64,000 bases of DNA from Moorena sp. SIOASIH (GCF_010671925.1 NZ_JAAHIH010000003.1:744001-808000); one strand, 5' to 3'. Shown: positions 17,497 to 27,347, counted from the stretch's first letter. The notes: generated by a model not told the origin, from the letters alone. Made by a program: numbers and translations.

Positions 17497-18462
17497 TCAT
17501 AGTAAATAGGGTTTTATTAAATCTATAAGCTGTTTAGTTTTGTGATTTTTACCTAAATCATTAAGGTGATAAATCGTATCATAAAACATCGATTTATCGT
17601 ACATAAAATCTTCTGGCTTACCAAGAATAGGAACTCCCAGACGTTGATAAAAATCTTCTATACTTTTAAAAAACTCTTGGTGTCTAGGTTCTTGATAAAC
17701 ATCAAACCAGATTGTATTCGGCCAAGTAGCTATCACCTTAATATTATGGTTTTTGCACCAATTTATAAATTTAATTATGGTGCTTATTCCATGACTTGAA
17801 GTTATAGATTCACCTATCTGATTTAGGGGATTTGTTTTGGCAATCTTTTTGATGTGTCTTTTGGTCATATCAGCTTTTCGATTAGCTGTTTCATCTCCAT
17901 ACTTATTAATAGTTTCAGAATGATAAGAGTCATTCCAGGGCTGAGGGGTTTTAAATTTAACTACGATTCCCTCTTCCACACGCTTCCAGGGTATTCCACT
18001 GATGAAACGAAATTGATTAATTAAATTAAGTGATAGTAAATATTTCGGATCGCGAGCCAAGAGATAGTCAATCAATGCAGCAGTAGGTTTACCATCATCT
18101 GTATAATGCTCATATTCCAGAGGTAGAAGAACTAAATCTCCAGGCTTGAGCCAGGAACGAGCACGAGTCAAGATGTAATCAATACCAAGTCCAGCATATG
18201 TACCTCCATTAAGACAACTGACGAACGTCTCTTTATTTATCTGACTACAGCTAATGCCAAATAAACCATTTGAGCCAGAAACTATAACTAACTTAGGGGT
18301 TTCTATAGAGTTAGCGATATTGGACTTGATATTGTATATCTCGTTAGTCCAGCGAGAACTCCCTGTTGGAGCACCAATTTGTAAGAATACAGCGAACAGG
18401 AAAATTAGACAACTAATTAACAATCCACAAAAAATTGATTTAAAATATATTAGGTAAGCCAT
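17497..18462 (-). CDS. SGNH/GDSL-like membrane-anchored protein next to MBOAT
   Basis: Starting at the ATG at 18462 gives a 321-residue protein with one N-terminal membrane helix and an SGNH-like domain: VIVSGSNGLFG as the block I serine region and a C-terminal YHLNDLGK His block. Such proteins accompany MBOAT acyltransferases in polysaccharide O-acetylation, like the AlgI with AlgJ/AlgX pairing. In this sequence the frame runs straight on from the MBOAT end (FLYFNF) because of a six-T run. With five Ts the MBOAT would stop at TAA a few bases before this ATG, so a normal two-gene layout is likely ancestral. The gene itself looks intact. Confidence 0.6.
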   Translation of the reverse strand: MAYLIYFKSIFCGLLISCLIFLFAVFLQIGAPTGSSRWTNEIYNIKSNIANSIETPKLVIVSGSNGLFGISCSQINKETFVSCLNGGTYAGLGIDYILTRARSWLKPGDLVLLPLEYEHYTDDGKPTAALIDYLLARDPKYLLSLNLINQFRFISGIPWKRVEEGIVVKFKTPQPWNDSYHSETINKYGDETANRKADMTKRHIKKIAKTNPLNQIGESITSSHGISTIIKFINWCKNHNIKVIATWPNTIWFDVYQEPRHQEFFKSIEDFYQRLGVPILGKPEDFMYDKSMFYDTIYHLNDLGKNHKTKQLIDLIKPYLL

Positions 18463-18464
18463 AT

Positions 18465-20130
18465 TTTTTAAAAAATTAAAGTACAAAAACTCACTATCAG
18501 GTGCAGTTAAAATAATTTTTATAACAATAAATAAAACTACTGCCAGGATAACCCCAAAGCTTTGATTAGGTTGCCACTGCGACTTTTTCCACAGTTGACT
18601 GCGCCAACTTGAAGAAGTTTTTACTAAAGGTAGATTCAAGGCTGGCTTATACTGTTCCATCCATTGTTGAGAGTTGGGTATTAGCCAGATAAACAGCAAC
18701 AAAATTATCAGTAATTTTTTTTGTGATTCCACAACTGATGCTGACAAAGATATACCATTTACGCCGACCATTGTCTGTAAGATGACACTTGCACTATCAA
18801 GATTATCTGCACGAAATAAAACCCATCCGAATACCACAGCAAGAAAAGTAATAAAACAACTAAGAGTGCTACTCCACCAGTTACTCTTTTCCAAGTCATG
18901 TCCTAGGAATTGACGAAAAGCTCGCCATTGATGATTGATACATAAATAAACTCCGTGTAACCCTCCCCACAAGACGAAAGTCCACCCGGGTGCATCTCAT
19001 ATTTGTAAAAAATATCGCAAGTGTGGGGAGTGTGGGGAGTGTGGGGAGTGTGGGGAGTGTGGGGAGTGTGGGGCCCGGGCGCGGGAATTTTCGCCCGAAT
19101 TTTTGTCTAATTTCAAAACTGAGATGCACTCAGTCCACCCAGCACCATGCCAAAGACCACCTAACAGCATGGTAATTATTAAATTGAGATTGCGTCGCAA
19201 TTCCCCTTTGCGATTACCACCGAGAGGAATATAGAGATAATCCCGCAGAAAGTTAGAAAGGGTAATATGCCACCTACGCCAAAAGTCGCTGATGTTTACT
19301 GCTTTGTAAGGAGAGTTAAAGTTGAGTGGTAGCTTAATACCAAACATCCGTGCTGCACCAATAGCCATGTCAGAGTAGCCGGAAAAATCGAAGTAAAGTT
19401 GGAACGTGTAAAATAAGGCACCACTCCAAGCATCATAAAAGGTGAGTAATTCTCCTGAAGCAGCAGCATTAAAGACTGGATTAGCATAAACAGCAGCTGT
19501 GTCAGCAATCAAGACTTTTTTGATTAACCCTATGGAGAAAATAGTGACCCCCACCGCCAGATCTTCAGGGTTAAACCGATAAATGGATTTATTTGCAAAC
19601 TGAGGCATTACCTCTTTGTGATGGACAATTGGTTCGGCAATTAATTGCGGAAAAAAGGTAACAAAGAGGCAGTATTATGAAAAGCTATAGTCTTTGGTTT
19701 CGCCTCGGTAAGCATCCACTAGATATGCAATTTGTTGGAAAGTAAAAAAGGAGATGGCTAGGGGCAGTATAATCGGATTTATATTAAACGTTTTACCTAG
19801 GATAACGCTGACATTATCTACGAAAAAGTTAGCATATTTAAAATAACCAATTATAGCCAAATTTACGGCAATTACTAAAACTAGAATTAATTTCGTTATA
19901 ACCGATAATATGAATCGTTGAGAAAGAGCATAAACGACGGTATAATTAAAGAAGATGGAAAAAATTAGCAATGCTAAGTAGGGTGGATTCCACCAAGCAT
20001 AGAATAACAAGGATGCCGCTACCAAAAAAGCTATTGCTCCTTGATAATAGCCCTTTATTCCCAGCAGGAAAAAGAACAACAGAGTCAGGGGTAAAAACAG
20101 AAAGATAAATTCTGGGGAGTTAAACAGCAT
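18465..20130 (-). pseudogene. MBOAT O-acyltransferase (AlgI/DltB-like), disrupted
   Basis: A polytopic membrane O-acyltransferase that would move acyl groups onto extracellular polysaccharide. Three open segments share one frame. The first (20130-19675) ends at TAA in YSFS*YCLF, where a Tyr codon is expected. The second (19674-18997) carries GGLWHGAGWT, with the catalytic-type His, and ends inside an inserted 144-bp element. The third resumes with FVLWGGLHG and runs to FLYFNF. Removing the element and one target copy restores GGLWHGAGWTFVLWGGLHG exactly. Insert plus duplication is 153 bp, so frame is kept and one TGA within it stops translation. The gene is almost certainly inactive unless both stops are read through. 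Confidence 0.88.
18988..19131. mobile_element. 144-bp MITE with 9-bp target duplication
   Basis: Ends are GGGTGCATCTCA and GAGTGCATCTCA in inverted orientation (11 of 12 match). It is flanked by the direct repeat AGTCCACCC at 18979-18987 and 19132-19140, a 9-bp target-site duplication. The interior holds six tandem copies of GTGTGGGGA (19021-19074) and a GC-rich hairpin. It codes for nothing and would need a transposase in trans. It splits the MBOAT gene. Confidence 0.85.
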
Positions 20131-21051
20131 GACAGACTGGTGGATTTCAGGAACTGGGTATGGGTGATCCCAAATCTGTTTCTCTAACCTCCCTAAGCGC
20201 CCAGACGACGCTTAGGTCGCGGCTATAGAAATGTAGAGACGTAGCATGCTATGTCTGTACAAGCTTCTTCGGGCTGAATTAAAAAGGGGGTATTTAACTC
20301 GGATTTGGTATAAGTGATGATACTGACCAATCTAATGGTCTACATTTATAGAGTTCCCTGATCTCCTGTCCAATCAACAGTAATTGCTGACTTTTCCTAA
20401 GCATTTAGCCGTCAGCTTGGTCATTGGTCATTGGTGATTGAGTTAGTGCTGCTGTAAGCATTCAGCTATCAGCCGTCAGCTATCAGCTTTTGAATAAAAG
20501 AGGTAAGCATTCGATTAATCTCTGTTACATCTGCTGTTCGCGTAGCGTGCGCCGTTCGCGTAGCGTGGGCTTATGCGCAATGCGCAATGGGCTTTTTTCC
20601 AGACTTTCAATTCTGATTAATCTCGAACTATTAAATTCTACCGTTCGAGGTTTATTTGAAGCTGATGGCTGACAGCTGACGGCTGAATACTTACGTGCTG
20701 CTATTGTTGTTATTTCAGCTCAAGCCTTTGCGATCGCTAGCTGATCAGCATCGCCATTACCCATTACCCATTACCTAGAATTTCTCTCGTAGCTGAGTTG
20801 GAAGGCACGCGATCGCTTACCCTACCGAACCGCACCAATCCCTGAGTTTTTTAAGCATTCAGCCTAATGCCGTCAGCCGTGAGCTAAAGGCTCACGCTGG
20901 GCGAACAGCTTTCCGTAACTCAGATTAAACAAATGCTTACCTGTTTTATTCAAAAGCTGTTCCCGTAGCTTGAAGCGCCCATAAGCTGTTCGGTGTAGCA
21001 CCTCAAGTAGCGCATTAGCTGATAGCTGATAGCTGAATGCTTACTCAGTTT
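20131..21051. other. Repeat-rich 921-bp intergenic region
   Basis: No gene seen. It contains several short CAGCTATCAGC/CAGCCGTCAGC tandem runs (about 20460-20490, 20860-20890, 21010-21035), two GTTCGCGTAGCGTG motifs at about 20535-20570 and HIP1 sites. Neighbouring genes transcribe away from it (MBOAT) or toward it (bciB). Confidence 0.6.
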
Positions 21052-22257
21052 TCACTCTGGCAACTTGTACTGTTCTACAATCCGCTTGGCATACTCTGGC
21101 ACATGTGCCTCTAACTTTTCTGGATGATTGCGCTTTAAATATAAATAGTTGCGGGTGAAGTGGGAGTCAATGGAAAAACGAGCATACTCCAATCCTTTCG
21201 GACCAATTTTTTCAATCACCACTCCCATCATTTTTGCTGCCCACATCGGTAACGTAACTCCCTTGTCATAGGCAGGAATACTCTGTTGCACTGCCTGTTT
21301 GCGATCGCCTTTTGACATGACTGGTTGAGTTTCCAACTGGTCTTGCACCAAATCCAACATTTCTTGCCCAATGTCATTACGAACCAGAATCCACTGCCAA
21401 CCAAAGGGTGCTCCCATGTAACCTACCACTAAATCCGCTAGGGAGTTTACATAATCAAAACAACTCATACAAGAGGAGGCAAACACATCTTTGAGTTGAT
21501 TAGTTTTTAAGCCAAAGAAAGGTATTTTCTCAATCGAGCCATCCTCATGTTTAAAGTGAATCCGGAAATCCTGCATAAACTCGTAATGTACCACCGTTTC
21601 TGGTGAACGGCTGGTGGTTTCCAGAAATTTTTGCAACCCCTCACGGTTGACATTATCTACACAGGGCGTACCTAAAACATAGAGTTTTTCTAAACCGAGT
21701 TCGTTTTGCACTGATCGCAATGCTTGGATTTGGCAGCCAACACCAATTACTAATAATCGCTTCATCCCTGATTGTTCCACTTGCTCTAACACAGAGAGGT
21801 TAGGAGACAAGGTAGGCTTATTCACCCGTGCTGCTAACACCTCCTCTGGGGTACGAGCAATGATCGGCATTGGCTGAAAGCGGTCTTCTTTAGTGTTTTG
21901 GACACAGACTACACCTTCAACTTTACCCTGCTTGAGCATTTCCATGGCAATGGTACTGACAATTCCTGTCCACTGCGCCCCTTCTATGGGGTTAATCTTC
22001 TTAGCCGTGATCATCTTCTGGTTAACACCAAAGTACCAATCATCTGGATGATCTAGATTGCGACTACGTCCATGGGCTTTTGTTTCCAAGTCAGCTATTT
22101 GCTGGTTTAAGAATGCACAAGCTTCCTTGACATAATGGATATAGTATGTATCACAAAGCCCGCACTCGCTACACAGTTCCTTGGCAGGGCGTCGGCTACT
22201 TGGTTTTAAGGCTCTCGCTTTTTTATGTTTGGCAGGTTGAGGTGTCACTGAAGTCAT
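21052..22257 (-). CDS. bciB: Ferredoxin-type 8-vinyl reductase (F420-hydrogenase beta-like)
   Basis: A 401-residue protein of the coenzyme F420 hydrogenase beta-subunit family that in cyanobacteria acts as 3,8-divinyl (proto)chlorophyllide 8-vinyl reductase (BciB, Slr1923-type), using ferredoxin, FAD and 4Fe-4S clusters in chlorophyll synthesis. Cluster cysteines appear in LCSECGLCDTYY, GVGCQIQALR, LGTPCVDNV and SSCMSCFDYVN. The fold runs from WTGIVSTIAMEML to DLVVGYMG. Length and motifs fit the cyanobacterial ortholog. The plant relative is 7-hydroxymethyl-chlorophyll a reductase, an alternative function less likely here. It stands alone. Confidence 0.9.
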   Translation of the reverse strand: MTSVTPQPAKHKKARALKPSSRRPAKELCSECGLCDTYYIHYVKEACAFLNQQIADLETKAHGRSRNLDHPDDWYFGVNQKMITAKKINPIEGAQWTGIVSTIAMEMLKQGKVEGVVCVQNTKEDRFQPMPIIARTPEEVLAARVNKPTLSPNLSVLEQVEQSGMKRLLVIGVGCQIQALRSVQNELGLEKLYVLGTPCVDNVNREGLQKFLETTSRSPETVVHYEFMQDFRIHFKHEDGSIEKIPFFGLKTNQLKDVFASSCMSCFDYVNSLADLVVGYMGAPFGWQWILVRNDIGQEMLDLVQDQLETQPVMSKGDRKQAVQQSIPAYDKGVTLPMWAAKMMGVVIEKIGPKGLEYARFSIDSHFTRNYLYLKRNHPEKLEAHVPEYAKRIVEQYKLPE

Positions 22258-22679
22258 TTGCTTAACTAATGGTCTATTGTCTCACGATGGTGAGCATTCA
22301 GAAGTCAGCTAATGCGCACTTATCACAGGCTAGAAGCCTGTGCCACGCACGCTACTTGAGGTGCTATCAGCCATCAGCGTTAATTTGGATCTTGGTTATC
22401 GATTCCAACACAATAGACAGCAGTGTTAATGGGTTCGCTTAGGGGCTCAATACGCGCGCATCGCATATCTCGATTGCCAACACTGATCGGATTGTCTCTT
22501 AATTTTCTCTTATTTGGTACATTTTTACTAAAGCAAGTCATGCGTTCGCGTAGCGTGGCCTACGGCCAATCGCACGAAGGGGAGATAATTGGACCCTCAG
22601 GTCAATCAAAGTACCACCGTAGGGGCGCAGGGCGTGCGCCCACCCACCAAGGGAAAAGAAAACCAGAAAAACCCTCCTT
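22258..22679. other. 422-bp repeat-containing gap, no gene seen
   Basis: Holds a CACAGGCTAGAAGCCTGTGCCACGC-type palindrome (about 22325-22345), a GTTCGCGTAGCGTGGCC copy near 22545 and a GGGGCGCAGGGCGTGCGCCC palindrome near 22620-22640. The plus-strand frames here look like translated repeats. Confidence 0.5.
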
Positions 22680-23561
22680 TTAGTTACCAAATTCTGCCAC
22701 CTGAGATTGAGACAGACCTGTTAAATTCGCCACCTGCTCCACCGTCATCCCTTGCTCTAACAAGCTCTTCGCCACCTGCTGCAACTGAGACTCCGCTTGA
22801 TCGGCTCTTTGTTGTTCTTGATCGGCTCTTTGCCGTTCTTGTTCAGCTTTTTGTTGTTCTTGATCAGCTCTTTGCCGTTCTTGTTCAGCTCTTTGTTGTT
22901 CTTGATCGGCTCTTTGTTGTTGTTGCTCGGCTTTTTCCTCAGAAGTGGGCAGTAACTCCCCATCCAAATTTGCCCAGCGTAACCAAGTTGCTTCGATGCC
23001 GTTATACTCACCATGCCAACGCACCAAGCTCAAACCTAATGCCTGAGATACCAGTTGGTTTTGCTCATTAGGTTCTATCGGTTGGTAAACTCTATTTTGG
23101 AGATGAAATCCAGCCCAATCATCTGGATTAAACGGATCAAACCAGAAATACTCTGGCACACGCATCCGATTTTGATAAATCTGTTTTTTCTCGTTTTTGT
23201 CACGCTCAGCAGTGCTTGCCGACAAAAGTTCGATAATCACGTCAGGAGCCTTTTCCTCCTCCCAAATCACCCAGCTTCGACGCTCTCCCTTGGGTACATC
23301 TAGAGCAACAAAGAAATCTGGTCCTTTATAGTCCTTATTTTTGAGTTGGGCAACGCTGTAGTAAACAAACATATTACCACCGACATAGCCATCCGACCTA
23401 TTATCTAGCCAAGGCGATAGGGTATAAATGAGCAGATCCATTTGGGCTTTGTGCCGTGCGGTTTCCATTGGTATATCATCGTCACAGGGAAGGTCGGCCT
23501 GAGTGGGTGGCGCTGCCACTGCCATTGACTCTATAGTTTTAGAGAGTGTATGCTCTGACAT
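22680..23561 (-). CDS. Uma2-family (DUF820) putative endonuclease with coiled-coil tail
   Basis: A 293-residue Uma2 protein with a PD-(D/E)XK-like core: the MFVYYS, PDFFVALDVPKGERRSWVIWEE and PDVIIELLSAST segments carry the typical acidic residues. From about residue 205, tandem EQQRADQEQQRAEQERQ repeats form a highly charged coiled coil, and the end resembles a small helix-turn-helix (MTVEQVANLTGLSQSQVAEF). The family is massively expanded in cyanobacteria and its role is unclear (mobile or restriction-like nuclease suspected). A second copy lies at 32927-33709. The DNA of the tail is itself repetitive, so tail length may vary. Confidence 0.85.
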   Translation of the reverse strand: MSEHTLSKTIESMAVAAPPTQADLPCDDDIPMETARHKAQMDLLIYTLSPWLDNRSDGYVGGNMFVYYSVAQLKNKDYKGPDFFVALDVPKGERRSWVIWEEEKAPDVIIELLSASTAERDKNEKKQIYQNRMRVPEYFWFDPFNPDDWAGFHLQNRVYQPIEPNEQNQLVSQALGLSLVRWHGEYNGIEATWLRWANLDGELLPTSEEKAEQQQQRADQEQQRAEQERQRADQEQQKAEQERQRADQEQQRADQAESQLQQVAKSLLEQGMTVEQVANLTGLSQSQVAEFGN

Positions 23562-23713
23562 GGCTGTCCAAAGGTGTTAGTTGACCAAGTTTTGACACTT
23601 CTATGTTAATGGGTGCTGCTTCCAAGCAAATGGGATCATATTTTGGAGGCTCTGGTTTTGGCGGACGGAAACTCTCCTAGATACCTAGAGAAATCACCCC
23701 CATGCCCTGGTCC

Positions 23714-24205
23714 TGGTTGACTGACTTTAGTCAGTCAACCAGGGGCTAGGGGGTAGGGTGTGGGGGGTAGGGAAAATCAGTTCTTGTTTTCTAGGGCGCG
23801 AATTAGAGCTGATAGTAATCTACCATTGGACTCCCATTGGCGTTCGAAGGAAGTCAATAACTTCACCCGACCCTAACTCCACCCTTTTCGATAGTAGAAG
23901 ATGAGTTTCTAATTCTTTGAGGGAACCTTGTGCAATATTGTTTTTCTTCCATATCCCTCAGCAATATTAGCTGGAATTGAAGCTGATGCTCGGCGAATCT
24001 GGGAAATCATTCCATAAAGTTCTTCTTTGGGAAAATGACGAGTGGCGTGCATAGCACATCCCTTGCTAAATCCATCCCCACCTGCCAAACCTTTAGGTCA
24101 CGATAAGATTCTATTGTCATTATATGGTATAAGTAAACTATCTTTCTTCAACCCTACACCCCACACCCCACACCCTACCCCCCTGGTCAGTCAGTGCTTC
24201 TTTAC
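23714..24205. repeat. Inverted GGGGTAGGGTGTGGGG repeats around the pseudogene
   Basis: The left arm (about 23714-23770) has GACTGACTTTAGTCAGTCAA and then CCAGGGG...GGGGTAGGGTGTGG. The right arm (about 24150-24205) is its inverted relative, ending CCTGGTCAGTCAGTGC. Together they bracket the four-helix-bundle pseudogene like degraded terminal repeats. Confidence 0.5.
23777..24120 (-). pseudogene. Decayed four-helix-bundle (23S IVS-type) protein gene
   Basis: Read on the minus strand from the ATG at 24120, the sequence gives YRDLKVWQVGMDLARDV, then in a shifted frame ATRHFPKEELYGM and IPANIAEGYGRKT, then after a small deletion QGSLKELETHLLLSKRVEL, and finally in another frame GRLLSALIRALEN and a stop near 23777. 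These are the consecutive blocks of the four-helix-bundle protein family (S23/intervening-sequence type, about 115-125 residues). At least three frame changes and a gap of about 12 residues show it is dead. No single ORF covers it. It is bracketed by inverted G/C-skewed repeats. Confidence 0.82.
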
Positions 24206-24729
24206 AAAGAAGCCAAATTTTACCTTTGATGGGCTCAGCATCCAGCAACTAGAAAGCCTTCATCCCCTTCTTTGCTGCTGTCTTCCATGCTGCGTTTACC
24301 TCCTCAAAAGGTAGAGATTTGCCTAATTTTGATAACTTTGCATCCAGGGGAAAGTACTGATGTATTCACAATTAAAGGTGAGGTAGCCAGAGTCCTCACC
24401 AATTTAGATAAACGAGAGATAGCCATTATTGTAACCAAAGCGGGAATCCCCTACTGGATCTCCCCAAGTGGCCATAACGTCCGAGGCTGACTGTTGATGG
24501 CTGATAGCTGAGTGGTCAAAGTATACATGGCTGCGTTCGCGTAGCGTAGCCCTTCGGGCTAATCGCAACTTCCTCAAACCTAGAGGCATCAGGCTGTTTG
24601 ACTTTTTCAATGCCACCTTCGCTCTCTTATAAGTAAGGAAAAAGTCTATCACTGTTTGCTGGACTTGACCAATAGTCCAGCTAGACAGTACTTAATTATA
24701 CAAAGTTGGACTATGTGTTGTGGTAGTTA
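24206..24729. other. Gene-poor stretch with weak ORFs
   Basis: Contains a 72-codon plus-strand frame (24272-24490) with some protein-like composition (HPGESTDVFTIKGEVARV) but no recognised family or ribosome site, and a GTTCGCGTAGCGTAGCCC repeat at about 24534. I cannot support a gene. Confidence 0.35.
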
Positions 24730-25062
24730 CCAATGACTACTTAGTGATTAGTAATTAGTGATTAGTGCTTTGTGGCCAGTAACAAGTTTTCTGGTATTCA
24801 CCAATCACCAGCTTAGTGATTAGGAATTAGTGATTAGTAATTAGTGATTAGTGCTTTGTGGCCAGTAACAAGTTTTCTGGTATTCACCAATCACCAGCTT
24901 AGGAATTAGTGATTAGTGATTAGTCCTTTGTGGCCAGTAACAAGTTTTCTGGTATTCACCAATCACCAGCTTAGGAATTAGTGATTAGTAATTAGTAATT
25001 AGTGATTAGTGCTTTGTGGCCAGTAACAAGTTTTCTGGTATTCACCAATGACTAATTACTAA
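24730..25062. repeat. Four tandem copies of a 72-86-bp unit
   Basis: Each unit carries TTAGTGATTAG/TAATTAG words and then a conserved GTGGCCAGTAACAAGTTTTC core ending TTCACCAATCACCAG. The cores are identical between copies and the AT-rich words vary in number, so length should differ between strains. Confidence 0.85.
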
Positions 25063-25067
25063 TCAAT

Positions 25068-25095
25068 AAAAAACCGCCGCTAGCAATAGGGCGGC
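25068..25095 (-). terminator. Rho-independent terminator of the DUF362 gene
   Basis: On the minus strand a CCGCC...GGCGG stem with a loop of about 11 nt is followed by six T residues. It lies about 90 bp after the DUF362 stop. Confidence 0.75.
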
Positions 25096-25182
25096 ATGGT
25101 TAAGCAATCGGAGGGTAACTCTAGGTTACTTGGTTAATCTAGGATGCTGTTGTAGCAAATTTTACCAAATACCCCTGAATGT

Positions 25183-26142
25183 CTAGCTTTTACCATAAGC
25201 ATTAATTGGCTCTTTGATAAGCCGGATATATAAATGCTTAAAGGTAGACCTAATTACTCGAGGCATACCAAAATCAATCGGTGTCATAGTATCAGGTAGT
25301 TTCCAATCCCTCACTTGGATTTCTAGAGGTCGATGGTAAGGAAAGTCAATCTCTGCTAAGTCTGGCAACAACCCTAGCCGTTTTTGAGCTGCTAGGGTAG
25401 GAACCAGGGCTGGCTCAACATTGAGAATTTCCACTATTGAGCGATCGAGAGCAAAGACATCCTCCGATGCTCCTAAGATTCCCAAATGTCTGGGTTCACC
25501 ACCAATCGGACCATTCCCTTCCTGACCTATAATGCCATCAATGATAGTCAACTGCGGATTAATCGCCCGTGCTGTTTCCACCAGCATTTCCCCAAAGCGT
25601 GTCTCATCCTTACCCGCTTCCATATGCCACCAGGCTTTCATTTTTCCCGGAACACAACCGAATAAATTCTTCACCCCCATGGTCAGGGTCAACTGCGTGT
25701 GGGATTTCACCTTCGGTAGGTTAATCACCACATCCGCATTCATGGCCTCTTTAGACAAACGCAGATGATTAAAGGTTTCGCTAGCAGTTTCATAACCCTT
25801 GCCGTGGAATTCGACAATAGGGATATCAAGTTCTGCCATCATTGGCAGATAGCCGTTCGCCTTAGCCACACCCCTAGCACTCCCAAAGGCTGGGCTATCT
25901 CCGAAAAAGGGTTTACCCCCAGCTTCTTTGACTAGTTGAGCCACGCAGTAAACAATTTCAGGGCGAGTGATACATTCTTTACCAGGACGACCAGCAGTAA
26001 GTAAATTAGGTTTAAGCAGAACCGAATTACCTTTCTTAACAAAAGCACTCATCCCTCCCAAAGGTTCTAGCAGCCTTTTCAAGGAAGCTCGTAAGAGTTG
26101 TCTATTATAGGAATCAGCATGAATTAAACTAACAGTTTGCAT
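25183..26142 (-). CDS. DUF362-domain protein
   Basis: A 319-residue DUF362 protein. Conserved segments are SVLLKPNLLTA, INLPKVKSHTQLTLTMGVKNLFGCVPG and IIDGIIGQEGNGPIGG, with an invariant-looking Lys/His pattern. The family's reaction is unknown; some members carry a ferredoxin domain, but this one does not. It stands alone with a clear terminator downstream. No export signal. Confidence 0.85.
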   Translation of the reverse strand: MQTVSLIHADSYNRQLLRASLKRLLEPLGGMSAFVKKGNSVLLKPNLLTAGRPGKECITRPEIVYCVAQLVKEAGGKPFFGDSPAFGSARGVAKANGYLPMMAELDIPIVEFHGKGYETASETFNHLRLSKEAMNADVVINLPKVKSHTQLTLTMGVKNLFGCVPGKMKAWWHMEAGKDETRFGEMLVETARAINPQLTIIDGIIGQEGNGPIGGEPRHLGILGASEDVFALDRSIVEILNVEPALVPTLAAQKRLGLLPDLAEIDFPYHRPLEIQVRDWKLPDTMTPIDFGMPRVIRSTFKHLYIRLIKEPINAYGKS

Positions 26143-26996
26143 AATTTAATAGTTTTGATGTCAGGGTAAAATGATGAATTGTGTATTGTTATACCAATTT
26201 TCTCTCAAAGATGTAAACTTATAGTAGACTTAGAGATTGGAAATTTTTCAGCTTGTTTCCCGCCTCCAACAGATAAGTGACAATTTTATCGAAAATTTGG
26301 TATTATTTCTGGAGGAAGTTGCCTATCGTAGCAATTGTCTGTTGTATTATGAAAATCTTTTACCCTAGGGTGGCAGATTCTTGGCTACACACGTAGAATA
26401 AGAATACATAGTGCATCTACTGATTCTTCAATGTATCTACAGCTTGTCAGTTGCGTCTGCGGTCTTGTATCTAGGTTGAGCCTTAAATAATCACTCTAGG
26501 TCATGTTTAGGTTGAAAGCGTTATTCAATCGTTTCAGGGTGTATCAGTTAACGCATTTGTCCTACTCCAGGGTTTTAAGGACAGTACCTTGATACAGTAG
26601 TGCACTTACCAAACTTTTAAAGGATGTGGATTTTAACAAAATGTTTCTAATTCTCTAACTTCTCTAATCCCGAAGTGTTTACTCTCCTTAGGAAGAATGG
26701 TTCCTTGTGTCATTCCTTGGATGCCGGGAAGTGTATCTAATCTGTAACCAATAAACGTTTCCGTTGCCGAATTTAAGGCTAATTTTCAGGAAGATCGGAA
26801 TTCTCTGTTGACGCTAAAAATACCTATATCACTGGAGAATACCGATGCTCTCTTGACTGAAAACCGATCTATGGCACGGGTTAATCGCCACTTAAGGCAA
26901 AAAAATTTCACATTCAGCCTACGTTGCCAGATTTTCCCTGGTTAAAACGTTTTGTACCAAGCAGGCTGAACAGAATAACATAATCAGTCAAACGAG
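26143..26996. other. 854-bp intergenic region, no gene seen
   Basis: Divergent region between the DUF362 and NfeD-like genes. No ORF and no clear repeat. Its length and lack of tandem repeats make a long leader or small RNA possible, but I could not identify one. Confidence 0.4.
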
Positions 26997-27008
26997 GTGA
27001 ACACACAA

Positions 27009-27347
27009 ATGATTAATGTACAGGCTCCTGATTCCATCCTATTTCCACAACCAGGCGTTGGCAAAGTAGAACGTACCATTACCCCGACCAAGCCTGGGCG
27101 AGTCAAATTTAAAGCCACATACTGGCCCGCCCGGTTATGTGATCATGATTCCCAAGTTACCCTTGTGCCTGATGACCAAGTGACTGTGCTGGGCCGACAC
27201 GGGATTACGTTGCTGGTGGTTCCTGCAGGCTATATTTCCCCTGGCAATTCACCAGAGGATGAACCGGGGGTTGAAGAAGCTAGTGAATCCCAGAGCTTGG
27301 GATTCACTCAAAAACTGAGCTCAGTTTTTGCAAAACTGTGGCGCTAG
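27009..27347 (+). CDS. NfeD-like C-terminal OB-domain protein
   Basis: A 112-residue protein from the ATG at 27009; GAGGTG nine bases before favours it over the upstream in-frame GTG at 26997. The segment ITPTKPGRVKFKATYWPARL...VTLVPDDQVTVLGRHGITLLVVP matches the soluble NfeD OB-fold that pairs with membrane stomatins. The membrane and protease parts are absent, as in many cyanobacterial short forms. No stomatin gene is adjacent, so the partner is unknown. Confidence 0.75.
   Translation: MINVQAPDSILFPQPGVGKVERTITPTKPGRVKFKATYWPARLCDHDSQVTLVPDDQVTVLGRHGITLLVVPAGYISPGNSPEDEPGVEEASESQSLGFTQKLSSVFAKLWR

Noticed and set aside
18896..19175. Short ORFs with PTLPTLPTL or SVGSVGSVG repeats
   Set aside because: They are translations of the GTGTGGGGA minisatellite inside the MITE.
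22423..22683. 86-residue plus-strand ORF between bciB and the Uma2 gene
   Set aside because: It runs through dispersed repeat and palindrome sequence and lacks conserved features.
22589..23071. 160-residue plus-strand ORF opposite the Uma2 gene
   Set aside because: A shadow of the repetitive coiled-coil tail (LFVVLDRLFAVL); the minus-strand Uma2 frame has the conserved domain.
24272..24490. 72-residue plus-strand ORF
   Set aside because: No recognised family, no ribosome site and surrounded by decayed DNA; not strong enough to call a gene.
24730..25062. Possible CRISPR array
   Set aside because: Units are contiguous 72-86-bp repeats with low-complexity variation and no unique spacers; no cas genes nearby.
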